NCBI GenBank assembly: GCA_964464145.1
Contig: CAYXFB010000003.1
Location: 22,513 to 86,512 of the forward strand
Source of the DNA: UBA5399 sp964464145
Lineage (GTDB): Bacteria > Bacillota > Clostridia > Christensenellales > Christensenellaceae
Length of the DNA: 64,000 nt
Reading direction: 5' to 3'
The translations under genes were made by a program, and so were the position numbers. Below are positions 8,171-16,613 of the stretch, piece by piece. Every line of letters begins with the position of its first letter. Within the stretch, counting starts at the first letter, position 1. The notes beneath the pieces are model-generated. The model searched no databases, was not told the DNA's origin, and saw only the letters and a list, made by a program, of their open reading frames with translations.

Positions 8171-8189
8171 TTAGAGCAAATTGCTCTAA
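8171..8189. repeat. inverted repeat between convergent genes
   Basis: TTAGAGC and GCTCTAA are separated by five bases, filling the space between the ylqH-like stop (8170) and the cheB stop (8186) and overlapping the latter. It could form a hairpin at the 3' ends of both mRNAs, but there is no U tract, so a terminator role is doubtful. Confidence 0.45.
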
Positions 8190-9253
8190 ACCTTACCCGC
8201 GAACAGATGATCCAGCAGCGTTTGGGCTATGGTGTCAAGCGGCGCTTGGCGCACCACCCCGCCCAGCTTGTACGCCACCATTGGCATACCGTATACCACG
8301 CTGGAGGCCTCGTCCTGTCCGATAGTGTATGCGCCGCGCTTGCGCAGCTTCAGCATACCGTTGGCGCCATCCTGCCCCATGCCGGTAAGAATTATGGCAG
8401 TGGTGCTCCTGTCCGCAAATTTCGCCACAGAATCGAACATAACATCCACAGAGGGCCGGTGCCCGTTCACCTTCTCGGTGTTTGTGCAATGTATGCGCAT
8501 TTGTGTGCCGTCTTTTATTACCTGTATGTGCGAATCTCCCGGGGCAACAAAGGCGTGACCCGGCCTTATTATATCGTTTTCCTCGGCTTCCTTTACGTTC
8601 AGCTTTGTTTCGCGGTTTAGACGCTCCGCGTACATCTTTGTGAAAACTGGCGGCATGTGCTGCACGATGACCATACCGGGTATGTTGGCGGGCAGCTGTT
8701 TTAGTATGAAGCTCGTGGCCTCCGTTCCGCCGGTGGACGCGCCCAGCGCGATAAGGCCGGAGGGTGTTCCCCCTCCGGGAGCCATGGCGGGCACTGCCAC
8801 CGTACCCGATTTTATGATGGGCGGCGGCGGAGCCTTGCGGTGCTTCGCGTGCGTGGCGGTGGACGCCACTATTATTTTATCTATTATATCCGCGCCAAAG
8901 TCATCCAAAGCTTTTCCGGGTGTCATTGGCGGCTTTTCAACAAAATCGACGGCACCCGCATTCATAGCCTCAAAAACTATATCGCTGCGCGTGCTTATTA
9001 CAACTGTGGGCATCCAATTTCGCGGCATCTGCTCCTTTAGGAAATCTATGCCGTTCATTTTGGGCATATTTATATCCAGAGTCATCACATCGGGGTGAAG
9101 CTCCTCTATCTTTTCTCTCGCCTCATAAGGATCGGCCGCAGTCCCAACCACCTGTATCCTAGACGATTTTATCATCAAATTTGTTAAAATCGTCCTGAAA
9201 AAAACCGAATCATCAACGATCAAAAGTCTTATTCTTTTCGGTGCTCCCTGCAT
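8186..9253 (-). CDS. cheB: CheB receptor methylesterase/glutamine deamidase
   Basis: Response regulator that removes methyl groups from chemoreceptors when phosphorylated by CheA. The N-terminal receiver has the acidic pair in LIVDDSVFFR and the phospho-acceptor Asp in MTLDINMPKMNG. The C-terminal catalytic domain shows the Ser (GASTGGTEA), His (VQHMPPVFT) and Asp (GMGQDGANGM) triad. Length of 355 residues is normal. It lies 13 nt after fliY and ends the fliF-cheB block. No cheR is visible in the window, so the opposing methyltransferase must be elsewhere. Confidence 0.96.
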   Translation of the reverse strand: MQGAPKRIRLLIVDDSVFFRTILTNLMIKSSRIQVVGTAADPYEAREKIEELHPDVMTLDINMPKMNGIDFLKEQMPRNWMPTVVISTRSDIVFEAMNAGAVDFVEKPPMTPGKALDDFGADIIDKIIVASTATHAKHRKAPPPPIIKSGTVAVPAMAPGGGTPSGLIALGASTGGTEATSFILKQLPANIPGMVIVQHMPPVFTKMYAERLNRETKLNVKEAEENDIIRPGHAFVAPGDSHIQVIKDGTQMRIHCTNTEKVNGHRPSVDVMFDSVAKFADRSTTAIILTGMGQDGANGMLKLRKRGAYTIGQDEASSVVYGMPMVAYKLGGVVRQAPLDTIAQTLLDHLFAGKV

Positions 9254-9266
9254 TTACTCAACCTCA

Positions 9267-10655
9267 CTAGAGCAGATCTTGAGCGGAGAATGAATTTATC
9301 TCAGTTATCCTGACGCCGTAATTATCTTCTATTACAACCACTTCGCCACGGCCTATTCGCTTGCCGTTAACAAGTATGTCCACGGCCTCGCCCGCTATTT
9401 TATCAAGCACAATAACGGAACCCATGTTGTACTCCAGTATATTCTTTATCTTCTGGCGCGCCTTGCCAAGCTCCACCGTAACGTGCATGGGCACATCCAG
9501 TATTATCTCTATATTTTCTGGTGAAGCCATGCTGCCCGGCTCCGCCGAGAAACTCGGGAAGGAGGGCTGCTGCACATTTTGATATACCGGCTGCGGCGCA
9601 GGCTGTTGATATGCCGGTTGCATTGGCTGCTGATATGCCGGCTGCATTGGCTGCTGGTATATCGGCTGTTGCTGGTACATTGGTTGCTGGTACTGCTCCT
9701 GCTGTTGATACATCATATTTTGCTCCTGTGCCATCTGAGGCTGTACCGGTGGCGGGGCCTGCTGAGCGGGCGGCGCTTCCATCTGCGGAGGCGCTACCGC
9801 CTGCAGCGGCGTTTGCTGCGGCGCTGCAACTGGCTCTTCCATCGTTGCGTCTCCTAAAACCTCGCGCGCCATCTGGTGGGCCATTTCTATTGGTATTATC
9901 TGCATTATCTCACTCGTCAGCAGATCTTCTATTTCCATATGGAACGATGTTTTCACGAAGGGTTCGTTGTTCTTTGAAAAAACATCCGAAATATTTCCGT
10001 CGTCTATTTTGAGCCTTTTGGTTGTGGGTGTTGATATATCTATGGTCTTGCCGAATATATCCGCCATTGAGGTGGCCGCAGAACCTACCATTTGGTTCAT
10101 TACCTCGTTCATAGCGCTCATATGTATCTCATTGAGCTCTATGTTATTGGGATCCACGTCCTCCGTTTCACCCAGCAGCACATTTGTTATGAGCGCCACG
10201 TCGTATTCTTTCAATATGAGCAAATTATCCCCGTGCAGCCCCTTTGTGTAGCTGACCTCGGAAACCACAAGCGGCGCAGGATACTCCCTGCTCAGAGAAT
10301 CCAGCGTGTGTATGGAAAGAGCTGGCGTGGTTATGGCAACTCGCCTCTCAAGCAGCGTAGACATGGTTGTGGCGGAGGTTCCCATGCAAATATTGCCCAC
10401 CTCGCCCAGCACATCAACTTCATCCTTGGAAAGGTAGTCTGAAACCTTCAGCTCCGGCTCTTCATTTGAAGGCGGCGCGGGGAAAACAAAATCCTCGGTC
10501 GGCTCACTTGCCGCCGCAATGCCCTCATCCGGTACTTGTGCCGCTTCGGGCGCGCCCTGCGCCTCATCCGCCGCATCACCGTCTATCTGGCCGGCTCCGC
10601 TCAGCATTTTCTCTATTTCCTCAGGACTCATTACCTCATTGCTCAATGTTCTCAT
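9267..10655 (-). CDS. fliY: FliY/FliN flagellar switch protein with CheC-like phosphatase domain
   Basis: C-ring component at the cytoplasmic base of the motor that also dephosphorylates CheY-P. The N-terminus has EEIEKMLSG, similar to the FliM CheY-binding peptide. Two CheC-type half sites follow: DVLGEVGNI (D-x3-E-x2-N) and MNEVMNQMVG (E-x2-N), so both phosphatase sites look intact. A Pro/Gln/Tyr-rich linker of about 110 residues with tandem YQQPMQPA units leads to a C-terminal SpoA/FliN domain (MHVTVELGKARQKIKNILEY). The start overlaps the fliM end; ATG 10655, TTG 10646 (ten bases after AAGGAG) and ATG 10631 are all possible. Confidence 0.93.
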   Translation of the reverse strand: MRTLSNEVMSPEEIEKMLSGAGQIDGDAADEAQGAPEAAQVPDEGIAAASEPTEDFVFPAPPSNEEPELKVSDYLSKDEVDVLGEVGNICMGTSATTMSTLLERRVAITTPALSIHTLDSLSREYPAPLVVSEVSYTKGLHGDNLLILKEYDVALITNVLLGETEDVDPNNIELNEIHMSAMNEVMNQMVGSAATSMADIFGKTIDISTPTTKRLKIDDGNISDVFSKNNEPFVKTSFHMEIEDLLTSEIMQIIPIEMAHQMAREVLGDATMEEPVAAPQQTPLQAVAPPQMEAPPAQQAPPPVQPQMAQEQNMMYQQQEQYQQPMYQQQPIYQQPMQPAYQQPMQPAYQQPAPQPVYQNVQQPSFPSFSAEPGSMASPENIEIILDVPMHVTVELGKARQKIKNILEYNMGSVIVLDKIAGEAVDILVNGKRIGRGEVVVIEDNYGVRITEINSFSAQDLL

Positions 10656-11634
10656 TCTCCTTAACAATCTTCGCTATCTGTACAGCATATTTATTATTGT
10701 CTGTGCCCACTACACCCTTGAACTTTGGAATGTCCTCCACATTCACGTTTATGTATTCCCTTATGCTGTGGTTTATGCAAATCACATCACCCACCTGCAT
10801 ATTGAGAATCTCGCGAAAGGAGGTCTGTGTGTCGTTAAACACCGCTCTTAGCGATACATATGTGTTTAAGAGCTGTCCTCTTATGGTTTCTTCCTTGCTG
10901 TCCACACGGTGAACGCTTTGGTTTGCCAGCGTCCAGTTTACCGTATTGAGCTGCTTTGCTATCGGCTGTACCGCGAGATGCGGTATACATATGGAAATAA
11001 GCCCCTGTATCTCATCCAAAGTAACATTCAGCGTGACAATGGCGGCAGGCTCATTCATTTCAACGATCTGCGTAAACTGCGAGCTGTATTCCACTCTGGA
11101 TAATACGGGGTTTACATTAGTTATCTTTTCCCATGAATCCTTTAATATACCCATCGTTTGATAGAGTATATTTTCTATTATGGATGTCTCTATCTCGGTA
11201 AAGCTCTTGTCGCTCAGCGTATAATCGGCAACTCCGCCGAAAAGACGGCTTATGAAGCCATACACAAGCGACGAGGATAGCTCTATCAAAAGTGAGCCGG
11301 AAAGAGGCTCCATTTCAATGACACCCAGCACTACCGGAGAGGGTATGGAGTTGTTGAACTCACCAAAGCTTATCTCCTCAACGGAAATAACCTCTATTTC
11401 ACACACGGTATGAAGCATACCCGTGAGCCTGTTTGCCAGCAAAAACGCAAAGTTATCAAAGACTATGTTGAGCGTTCGCATCTGTTCCTTGTAGAACTTA
11501 TTTGCCGTTCTAAAATCATAAATGCGCACACCCGCCGATGGATCCGGCGGCGCTTCTTCGTGGCCTACATCCTCACCCATGCTTAATGCATTTAATAAAT
11601 CGTCTATTTCATTTTGAGATAATACATTAGCCAA
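10636..11634 (-). CDS. fliM: FliM flagellar motor switch protein
   Basis: C-ring protein that binds CheY-P through its N-terminal peptide, here LSQNEIDDLLNAL, and contacts FliG through its middle domain. The CheC-like middle domain has FSPVVLG-type sequence (IPSPVVLGVIEMEPLSGSLL) and the C-terminal SpoA domain has ILNMQVGDVI. The start is probably the TTG at 11634: GGGAGG lies six bases upstream and the resulting MANVLSQNEIDDLL is the family form. About 332 residues. The stop overlaps the start of fliY. A sigma-A-like promoter with extended minus-10 lies in the 141-base gap after fliL. Confidence 0.95.
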   Translation of the reverse strand: MANVLSQNEIDDLLNALSMGEDVGHEEAPPDPSAGVRIYDFRTANKFYKEQMRTLNIVFDNFAFLLANRLTGMLHTVCEIEVISVEEISFGEFNNSIPSPVVLGVIEMEPLSGSLLIELSSSLVYGFISRLFGGVADYTLSDKSFTEIETSIIENILYQTMGILKDSWEKITNVNPVLSRVEYSSQFTQIVEMNEPAAIVTLNVTLDEIQGLISICIPHLAVQPIAKQLNTVNWTLANQSVHRVDSKEETIRGQLLNTYVSLRAVFNDTQTSFREILNMQVGDVICINHSIREYINVNVEDIPKFKGVVGTDNNKYAVQIAKIVKENENIEQ

Positions 11635-11721
11635 CGGCTTCCTCCCGCTATAAGACCTCAAAAAGCCTGTTCGGATGCTATGGACAAACCTATACAGACT
11701 CTTTGTATTTTAGCAATTTTT

Positions 11722-11750
11722 ATTATACCAACTTATGTTAAATTACACAA
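11722..11750 (-). promoter_or_regulatory. candidate extended minus-10 promoter before fliM
   Basis: Minus strand: TTGTGT (11745-11750), 17 bases, TATAAT (11722-11727) preceded by TGG, i.e. an extended minus-10. It would allow fliM-fliY-cheB to be transcribed separately from the upstream motA-motB-fliL genes. Confidence 0.6.
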
Positions 11751-11775
11751 CACCTCAAAAGAACATAGCCGTCAT

Positions 11776-12255
11776 TTATTGAACCACAAAATCGCTTATG
11801 TAAACACCGTAAAACTCGGGCATATTCAAAAATTCGTTCAATTCGTCGTACAGCTTCTTCTCCAGCGTTTCTATGGCGTTATCCGCCCGCGCCTCAGTTT
11901 CCGTCATATCGCGCAGCACCTTGACGCATATATTCCTTATGGCCTGCTGGTTTTTATCGAGGTCGGCCGTCATGTCCTTGTCGAAAGCCATCGCAACCGT
12001 TGCCTTCACAAGAGGCGGAGTACCCATTGCAGCCGTCGCCGTACCGTCATCTGTGGCCGCTGCGTCTTCGGGCTTGAGATTTACCACAAAGAAATCTCCC
12101 GGTACATAATAAAAACGTTTGGTAAGCTCGGGCAAAGGCTTTTCGCCGTCTGCGGCGGCAGCCTGCTCTCCGCCACCAAACAAGCTGCATGACGTAGCGG
12201 CAAACGCCATCACCATTATTATCGCAACTAATATAACAATTTTTTTTCTGTTCAT
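11776..12255 (-). CDS. fliL: FliL basal-body-associated stator protein
   Basis: Periplasmic-side protein that surrounds the stators and supports torque. The 159-residue product has an N-terminal hydrophobic segment, then a FliL-like C-terminal domain (YYVPGDFFVVNLKP, then VKATVAMAFD, then LRDMTETEARADNAIETLEKKLYDELNEFL). The hydrophobic segment ends in AATSC followed by Ser-Leu-Phe-Gly-Gly, which resembles a lipobox; most FliL proteins instead keep an uncleaved transmembrane helix. Directly after motB (29 nt), in the standard motA-motB-fliL-fliM order. Confidence 0.88.
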   Translation of the reverse strand: MNRKKIVILVAIIMVMAFAATSCSLFGGGEQAAAADGEKPLPELTKRFYYVPGDFFVVNLKPEDAAATDDGTATAAMGTPPLVKATVAMAFDKDMTADLDKNQQAIRNICVKVLRDMTETEARADNAIETLEKKLYDELNEFLNMPEFYGVYISDFVVQ

Positions 12256-12284
12256 ATCTCTGTCCTCTCTAATATATATTCAAA

Positions 12285-13220
12285 CTAGTTCGCTGCCGTT
12301 TCCGGTTGAACTATTGTGCTATTCTGCGTTGTGAGCACTGCGGCCGGCTGTGCCTGCGGCACAACAGCCACGTTAGCTTCCGCCTTTTGCAGATCAGTCA
12401 AAAGTCCGTCCACGTCCTTCGCCGTCAGTATTATGTTTACCCTGCGGTTTTTTTGCCTGCCCTCTGCCGTATCGTTTGTGGCTATGGGCATCCACTCTCC
12501 GCGCCCCAAGCTGTCAAACATGCTGGGCGACATTCCCGAAGCCTGTATCATGTATCTAACCACATTATTGGCACGCTTGCTGGAAAGGTCAAAGTTATCT
12601 GTAAATTCGGCTGTGTTTATTGGATTATTGTCCGTGTGCCCCTCAACCGTTACATGCGCTATTGCGTCCGAATAACTGGCGGCCATATCGCTTATGCTTG
12701 TGAGTATGTTCTGTGCCAGCTCATTTCTTATATTTGCCTGACCCGAATCAAACAGTATGCCGTCCAGTATTGTCACCGTGATATACATACCATCCTTTGT
12801 AAGCATGAGCGAACTGTTTAGCCCCTGCTGGTCTATATATGCATTAAGATTTTCATAGAGCTGGTTGAACTCCTGATCCACCTTTTTTTGCGCGTCCGAT
12901 TTGCTGTCCTCCAGCATCTGCTGCAGCATTTGCTTTATCTCCTGCTGCGACATCTTGCTGATGTCTATCTGGCTTTGCGGGCGCGTTGTAGAGCCGGTAT
13001 CGGTCAAGCCCTGCGTGGGCGCCTTCACCTCTATTGGTTCAATAACAGAGCCGGTTGGCGTTCCCCGAAAAGACTCAACTATTGCGATCCACTTTTCCTC
13101 GCTCATTGTGGACGAGGCGAAAAGCATAACAAAAAAGCACAACAGCAAGGTTACCAAATCGCCGTAGGTGTCCATCCAATTAGCACCACCGCCACCGCTG
13201 CGCTGTTTCTTTTGCCTCAT
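12285..13220 (-). CDS. motB: MotB stator protein
   Basis: Ion-channel subunit that anchors the stator to peptidoglycan. After a short basic cytoplasmic tail, one membrane helix carries the essential ion-binding Asp in MDTYGDLVTLLLCFFVMLFA (about residue 20). A linker of about 100 residues leads to an OmpA-like peptidoglycan-binding domain with VEGHTDNNPI, LSSKRANNVVRYM and SLGRGEWMPIATN. The 311-residue length is slightly above usual because of a Gln/Ala-rich tail. Overlaps the motA stop by four bases, so translationally coupled. Confidence 0.95.
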   Translation of the reverse strand: MRQKKQRSGGGGANWMDTYGDLVTLLLCFFVMLFASSTMSEEKWIAIVESFRGTPTGSVIEPIEVKAPTQGLTDTGSTTRPQSQIDISKMSQQEIKQMLQQMLEDSKSDAQKKVDQEFNQLYENLNAYIDQQGLNSSLMLTKDGMYITVTILDGILFDSGQANIRNELAQNILTSISDMAASYSDAIAHVTVEGHTDNNPINTAEFTDNFDLSSKRANNVVRYMIQASGMSPSMFDSLGRGEWMPIATNDTAEGRQKNRRVNIILTAKDVDGLLTDLQKAEANVAVVPQAQPAAVLTTQNSTIVQPETAAN

Positions 13221-14011
13221 TCTCCGCCTCCTCCGGCGGGTGCCTCATCCATCGCACTGGCGGCGGCATCCGTCTTGGATATGAAGGCCCTCAGCTTGTC
13301 CCTTATAACACGGGGATTTTCGCCGTCCTGTATGGAGAGTATACCCTCTATTATTATGTTTTTCTGAAGCTGCTCGTTCGTATTTTTCAACCGCAGCTGT
13401 GAGGCCAACGGATTATAAATAACGTTTGCCAACAGCACGCCGTAAAATGTTGTTATTAGGGCAACGGCCATCTGCGGCCCAAGCGTGCTGGGGTCATCCA
13501 GCTTTTGAAGCATGTTTATGAGACCTATCAGTGTACCTACCATACCAAAGGCGGGAGACACGGCAGAACCGCGATCGAATATACTTGCGTAGCGCTCGTG
13601 ACGCTCGTCTATAAAGTATACCTCGGTCTCCATAACGTTTTTCACCAGTTCCGGATCGGTTCCGTCCAGTATAAGCATTACACCGTTTTTCATGAACGGA
13701 TCATCCATACCGCTTACTTTATCCTCAAGTGCCAGCAGCCCGTTTTTTCTGGCTATATTTGCCATATCAACTATATCTTCGATTTGCTGATTCAAATCTA
13801 TGTCATTCTTCTGCATAGCTATCTTCAGCAATGTAAATACCTTTTTAAAATCCTCCATGGGAGTAGATGCAATAAGGGCGCCCAAGTGACCGCCCACAAC
13901 AATAAAAATAGAACCGGCGTCGATATAATCTCTCAACACGCCCGTCATTAGTATAGTAGCTAATGTACATCCAATAGCCACACCCCAGCCCATTAACAAT
14001 GTAATATTCAA
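13217..14011 (-). CDS. motA: MotA stator protein
   Basis: Four-helix membrane subunit of the stator. Helices near residues 3-24 and 32-50, then a cytoplasmic loop with the charged region that contacts FliG (EVYFIDERHERYASIFDRGS), then AVSPAFGMVGTLIGLINML and GPQMAVALITTFYGVLLANVIYNPLA helices containing the conserved prolines. Length of 264 residues is normal. Followed by motB with a four-base overlap and preceded by flbD by 52 nt. Ion specificity cannot be settled by eye. Confidence 0.95.
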   Translation of the reverse strand: MNITLLMGWGVAIGCTLATILMTGVLRDYIDAGSIFIVVGGHLGALIASTPMEDFKKVFTLLKIAMQKNDIDLNQQIEDIVDMANIARKNGLLALEDKVSGMDDPFMKNGVMLILDGTDPELVKNVMETEVYFIDERHERYASIFDRGSAVSPAFGMVGTLIGLINMLQKLDDPSTLGPQMAVALITTFYGVLLANVIYNPLASQLRLKNTNEQLQKNIIIEGILSIQDGENPRVIRDKLRAFISKTDAAASAMDEAPAGGGGE

Positions 14012-14063
14012 ATAACTTCACCCCTCTAGAGAACTATATTGCCCACCGCTTTGCTTGCGCTTT

Positions 14064-14303
14064 TTATTCGTTATACGATACTGACATTCGCTCCAGCGTA
14101 TCTGAGAGCTTCATCGGCATATTTAAGTATATAAGCTGTTTGTAAGCTATTATCCTCTCTATTATAACATCCGGCGGCTCCAGCACCAGTATTTTTTTTC
14201 CTGATGCCAGAGTCAGCACGGTGTCCGGAGTGGCTTCCATAAAATCAATAGTCTCCGCATTCACGAAAAACTTCTCTCCGTTAAGCTTTGAAACCTCTAT
14301 CAT
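14064..14303 (-). CDS. flbD: FlbD/SwrD family flagellar protein
   Basis: A 79-residue cytoplasmic protein of the FlbD (SwrD, YlzI) family: MIEVSKLNGEKFFVNAETIDFMEATPDTVLTL is the typical opening, and VIERIIAYK follows. In Bacillus this small protein raises stator function and swarming torque. It lies between flgE (35 nt) and motA (52 nt), the conserved place for this gene in Firmicutes. Confident family call. Confidence 0.9.
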   Translation of the reverse strand: MIEVSKLNGEKFFVNAETIDFMEATPDTVLTLASGKKILVLEPPDVIIERIIAYKQLIYLNMPMKLSDTLERMSVSYNE

Positions 14304-14338
14304 TTACTGCGCCACCCTCCTAAAAAATTCGTTTCGTA

Positions 14339-15694
14339 TTACCTCTTCAGATTTACAAGCTCTTCCAGCATAGCGTCTGAAGTGGTTATTATTCTGGAGT
14401 TCGCCTGGAAGCCCCTCTGTGTGGTTATCATGTTTACCATTTCCTCTGAAAGGTCAACGTTGGACATTTCAAGAGAGGAGGGTGTCAATCCACCAAATCC
14501 CTCGTCGCCCGGGCGGCCATACTGCGCGTTGCCCGAGTTTGCGGAGGAGCGATACAGGTTTGTGGCAACCTTTTCAAGACCCTCATTGTTCGCAAAAGTA
14601 GCCATGCCGAGGTAACCCAGCACCACCTGCTCGTTCTTGGCAAACTTTGTTCCGTTTATTATGGTGTCCTCTTTGAGCTGGGCTATGAGTTGCCCCTTCT
14701 CGTTTATGGCAAAGTTGGTGTATTTATCCTGAGATACCTCCATATCGCCACGGTTGTTGCCGGATACAAAGCCGTCGTTGTTGCTTACCGTTACGTAGCC
14801 GTTGTCTATAACATCGGGTATCTGTTTCATCAATTGATCAAAAACCGTCACCGAAGGTGCAGGGTTTGGGTTGGGCAGAGCGGGAAGCGTATCCACCTTA
14901 AATTCAACATTACCGATACCGGGCAAATTAACGCGTAAAATATCTCCGGCCGCTATTGCATCTGTAGGGGCAAAAGCTGCCCATGTACCTTCAGTTGCCG
15001 GAGCAACCGGTGGGGTATATTTTGAAAAAGTTATAGGTTGCTTGGCCGCGCCTACTCCCCACAGAGAGTCTGTTACATCAACACCGTTTCTGTAAACCTT
15101 GACATCCGGTACTGTACTTGGTGTTGTGCTGGGTGTTACTTCAAATGTATATGTACCCGAATTTAGAGATTTTATAGCAGCCTGGTCATCGTTATATTTA
15201 AAATCAATCATGTTGCCCGTACTCTTACCGTCTATATAAGAAGCTTTGCCTCTGCCGTTGCTGCCCTGTACGTATGTGGCGTTATAAGACTGCACCCTGT
15301 AACCGCTTTGGTTTACAAGGAAGCCCGCGCCGTCAAGCGCAAGATCGCCCGCGCGGGAGTAGCGCTCGCCGTTGGGCGTTTTAAGTATAAAGAAGCCGTC
15401 GCCCTCTATCGCCACGTCAAGCGTGTTGCCCGTGTACTGCGCCGCACCCGGAGAGTGCTTTATAACAATGGAATTAACCTTTGTACCAAGGCCTATCTGC
15501 CTGGGGTTAACTCCGCCCGATTCGCCGGAGGGACCCGTGGCTATAGACACGTTCTGGCTATAAAGATCTGCGAAGTTCGTTACGCTCTTTTTAAAACCCA
15601 ACGTATTAACGTTAGAGATATTGTTACCAACTACGTCCATTTTTGTTTGGTGCGACCTCAGGCCCGTTACGCCCGAGAAAAGTGATCTCATCAT
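14339..15694 (-). CDS. flgE: FlgE hook protein
   Basis: Structural subunit of the hook. Both ends match the rod/hook family: MMRSLFSGVTGLRSHQTKMDVVGNNISNVNT and, at the C-terminus, SNVDLSEEMVNMITTQRGFQANSRIITTSDAMLEELVNLKR. The middle has the FlgE-specific VAIEGDGFFILKTPNGERYSRAGDL. Length of 451 residues is in the usual range. GAGGAGG lies 11 bases before the ATG. It has a sigma-A-like promoter of its own in the 136-base gap after flgD. Confidence 0.95.
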   Translation of the reverse strand: MMRSLFSGVTGLRSHQTKMDVVGNNISNVNTLGFKKSVTNFADLYSQNVSIATGPSGESGGVNPRQIGLGTKVNSIVIKHSPGAAQYTGNTLDVAIEGDGFFILKTPNGERYSRAGDLALDGAGFLVNQSGYRVQSYNATYVQGSNGRGKASYIDGKSTGNMIDFKYNDDQAAIKSLNSGTYTFEVTPSTTPSTVPDVKVYRNGVDVTDSLWGVGAAKQPITFSKYTPPVAPATEGTWAAFAPTDAIAAGDILRVNLPGIGNVEFKVDTLPALPNPNPAPSVTVFDQLMKQIPDVIDNGYVTVSNNDGFVSGNNRGDMEVSQDKYTNFAINEKGQLIAQLKEDTIINGTKFAKNEQVVLGYLGMATFANNEGLEKVATNLYRSSANSGNAQYGRPGDEGFGGLTPSSLEMSNVDLSEEMVNMITTQRGFQANSRIITTSDAMLEELVNLKR

Positions 15695-15718
15695 ATTGAA
15701 GATCCTCCTCTAATATTT

Positions 15719-15746
15719 ATTATATATAAATTTTCGTTACATTCAA
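15719..15746 (-). promoter_or_regulatory. candidate sigma-A promoter before flgE
   Basis: Minus strand: TTGAAT (15741-15746), 16 bases, TATAAT (15719-15724), about 25 bases upstream of the flgE start with its ribosome site between. It may supplement readthrough from the fliF block. Confidence 0.5.
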
Positions 15747-15830
15747 TCATTATTATATCAGCCATCCTTGCCAATAACATTGAATAAGCTTACTCCTGTT
15801 TTCTTACTCAGACCGGCCGTTCCGGATAGT

Positions 15831-16583
15831 CTATTTTTCCTCAACAGGCGGCTTTTCCTCAACAGGCGGTTTCTCTTCCACCGGAGGCTTTTCTTCTACC
15901 GGCGGTTTTTCCACCGGAGCCGCTTCGTTTCCGTATTTTATTATATCCGAAACCATGACTTTCTTGTCTTTCATTGTGGCGGTATCCTTCAGCTTGGCGT
16001 ACATCGTGCCGTTTTCTATTGTGATGTATTCCACCTCACCGGTGATCTTCTCCGTAACAAAGTTGCCAAATTCGTCCAGCTTGCTCGTGGCAACCTCCGC
16101 CGTTATGTTCTTGCCAATCAAATTCGATGTCTGCGCTATGAGGCTCTGCTGATCAAAGCCGCTGTCTATAACGTAGTTTATAGATGTCATCGGCACCTTG
16201 AAATTACCCACCATGAGATAATCGATGCCACCTGAGCGCGTTACGCCCGAAACGATCCCCGTTATTTCCTGCCTTGCGCCCGTACCGTCCGAAACCGTGG
16301 CGGCAACGTATTTTCCGATCATGGAATACGCTTTTTGGCTGGAAACAGCGCTGTTCATTTCCTGCATTTGCTCCAACGAGGAGAACTGCGCCATCTGCGC
16401 TATCCACTCTGTATCGCTGGTGGGCTCCAGCGGATCCTGGTTCGACATTTGAACCGCCAGTATCTGCAAAAATTCGTTCTTGCCCAGTTCTTGCTTTGGC
16501 ACCCTGCTCTGCGCGTCCCCCGCTGTTGATTTTGTGCCGCCTATCCCGTTTGCATTAGCAAAGGATGTTGGTGTTGTAGCCAT
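15831..16583 (-). CDS. flgD: FlgD hook-cap/scaffold protein with proline-rich tail
   Basis: Scaffold needed for hook assembly. The N-terminal half has the FlgD pattern: LGKNEFLQILAVQMSNQDPLEPTSDTEWIAQMAQFSSLEQMQ. The middle has a short beta domain. The last 30 or so residues are four and a half tandem copies of PPVEEK (15834-15914), an 18-nt repeat in which codons vary although the residues are kept. This tail is unusual for FlgD. 250 residues in total, 30 nt after fliK and followed by a promoter and flgE. Confidence 0.93.
   Translation of the reverse strand: MATTPTSFANANGIGGTKSTAGDAQSRVPKQELGKNEFLQILAVQMSNQDPLEPTSDTEWIAQMAQFSSLEQMQEMNSAVSSQKAYSMIGKYVAATVSDGTGARQEITGIVSGVTRSGGIDYLMVGNFKVPMTSINYVIDSGFDQQSLIAQTSNLIGKNITAEVATSKLDEFGNFVTEKITGEVEYITIENGTMYAKLKDTATMKDKKVMVSDIIKYGNEAAPVEKPPVEEKPPVEEKPPVEEKPPVEEK
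15834..15914 (-). repeat. 18-nt tandem repeat coding PPVEEK in flgD
   Basis: Four full units and a partial one encode the same hexapeptide with synonymous third-base differences between copies, so the amino-acid sequence rather than the DNA seems to be conserved. Confidence 0.85.
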
Positions 16584-16613
16584 AAAATATTTTTCCTTTC
16601 TGTGGCGCTTGCC

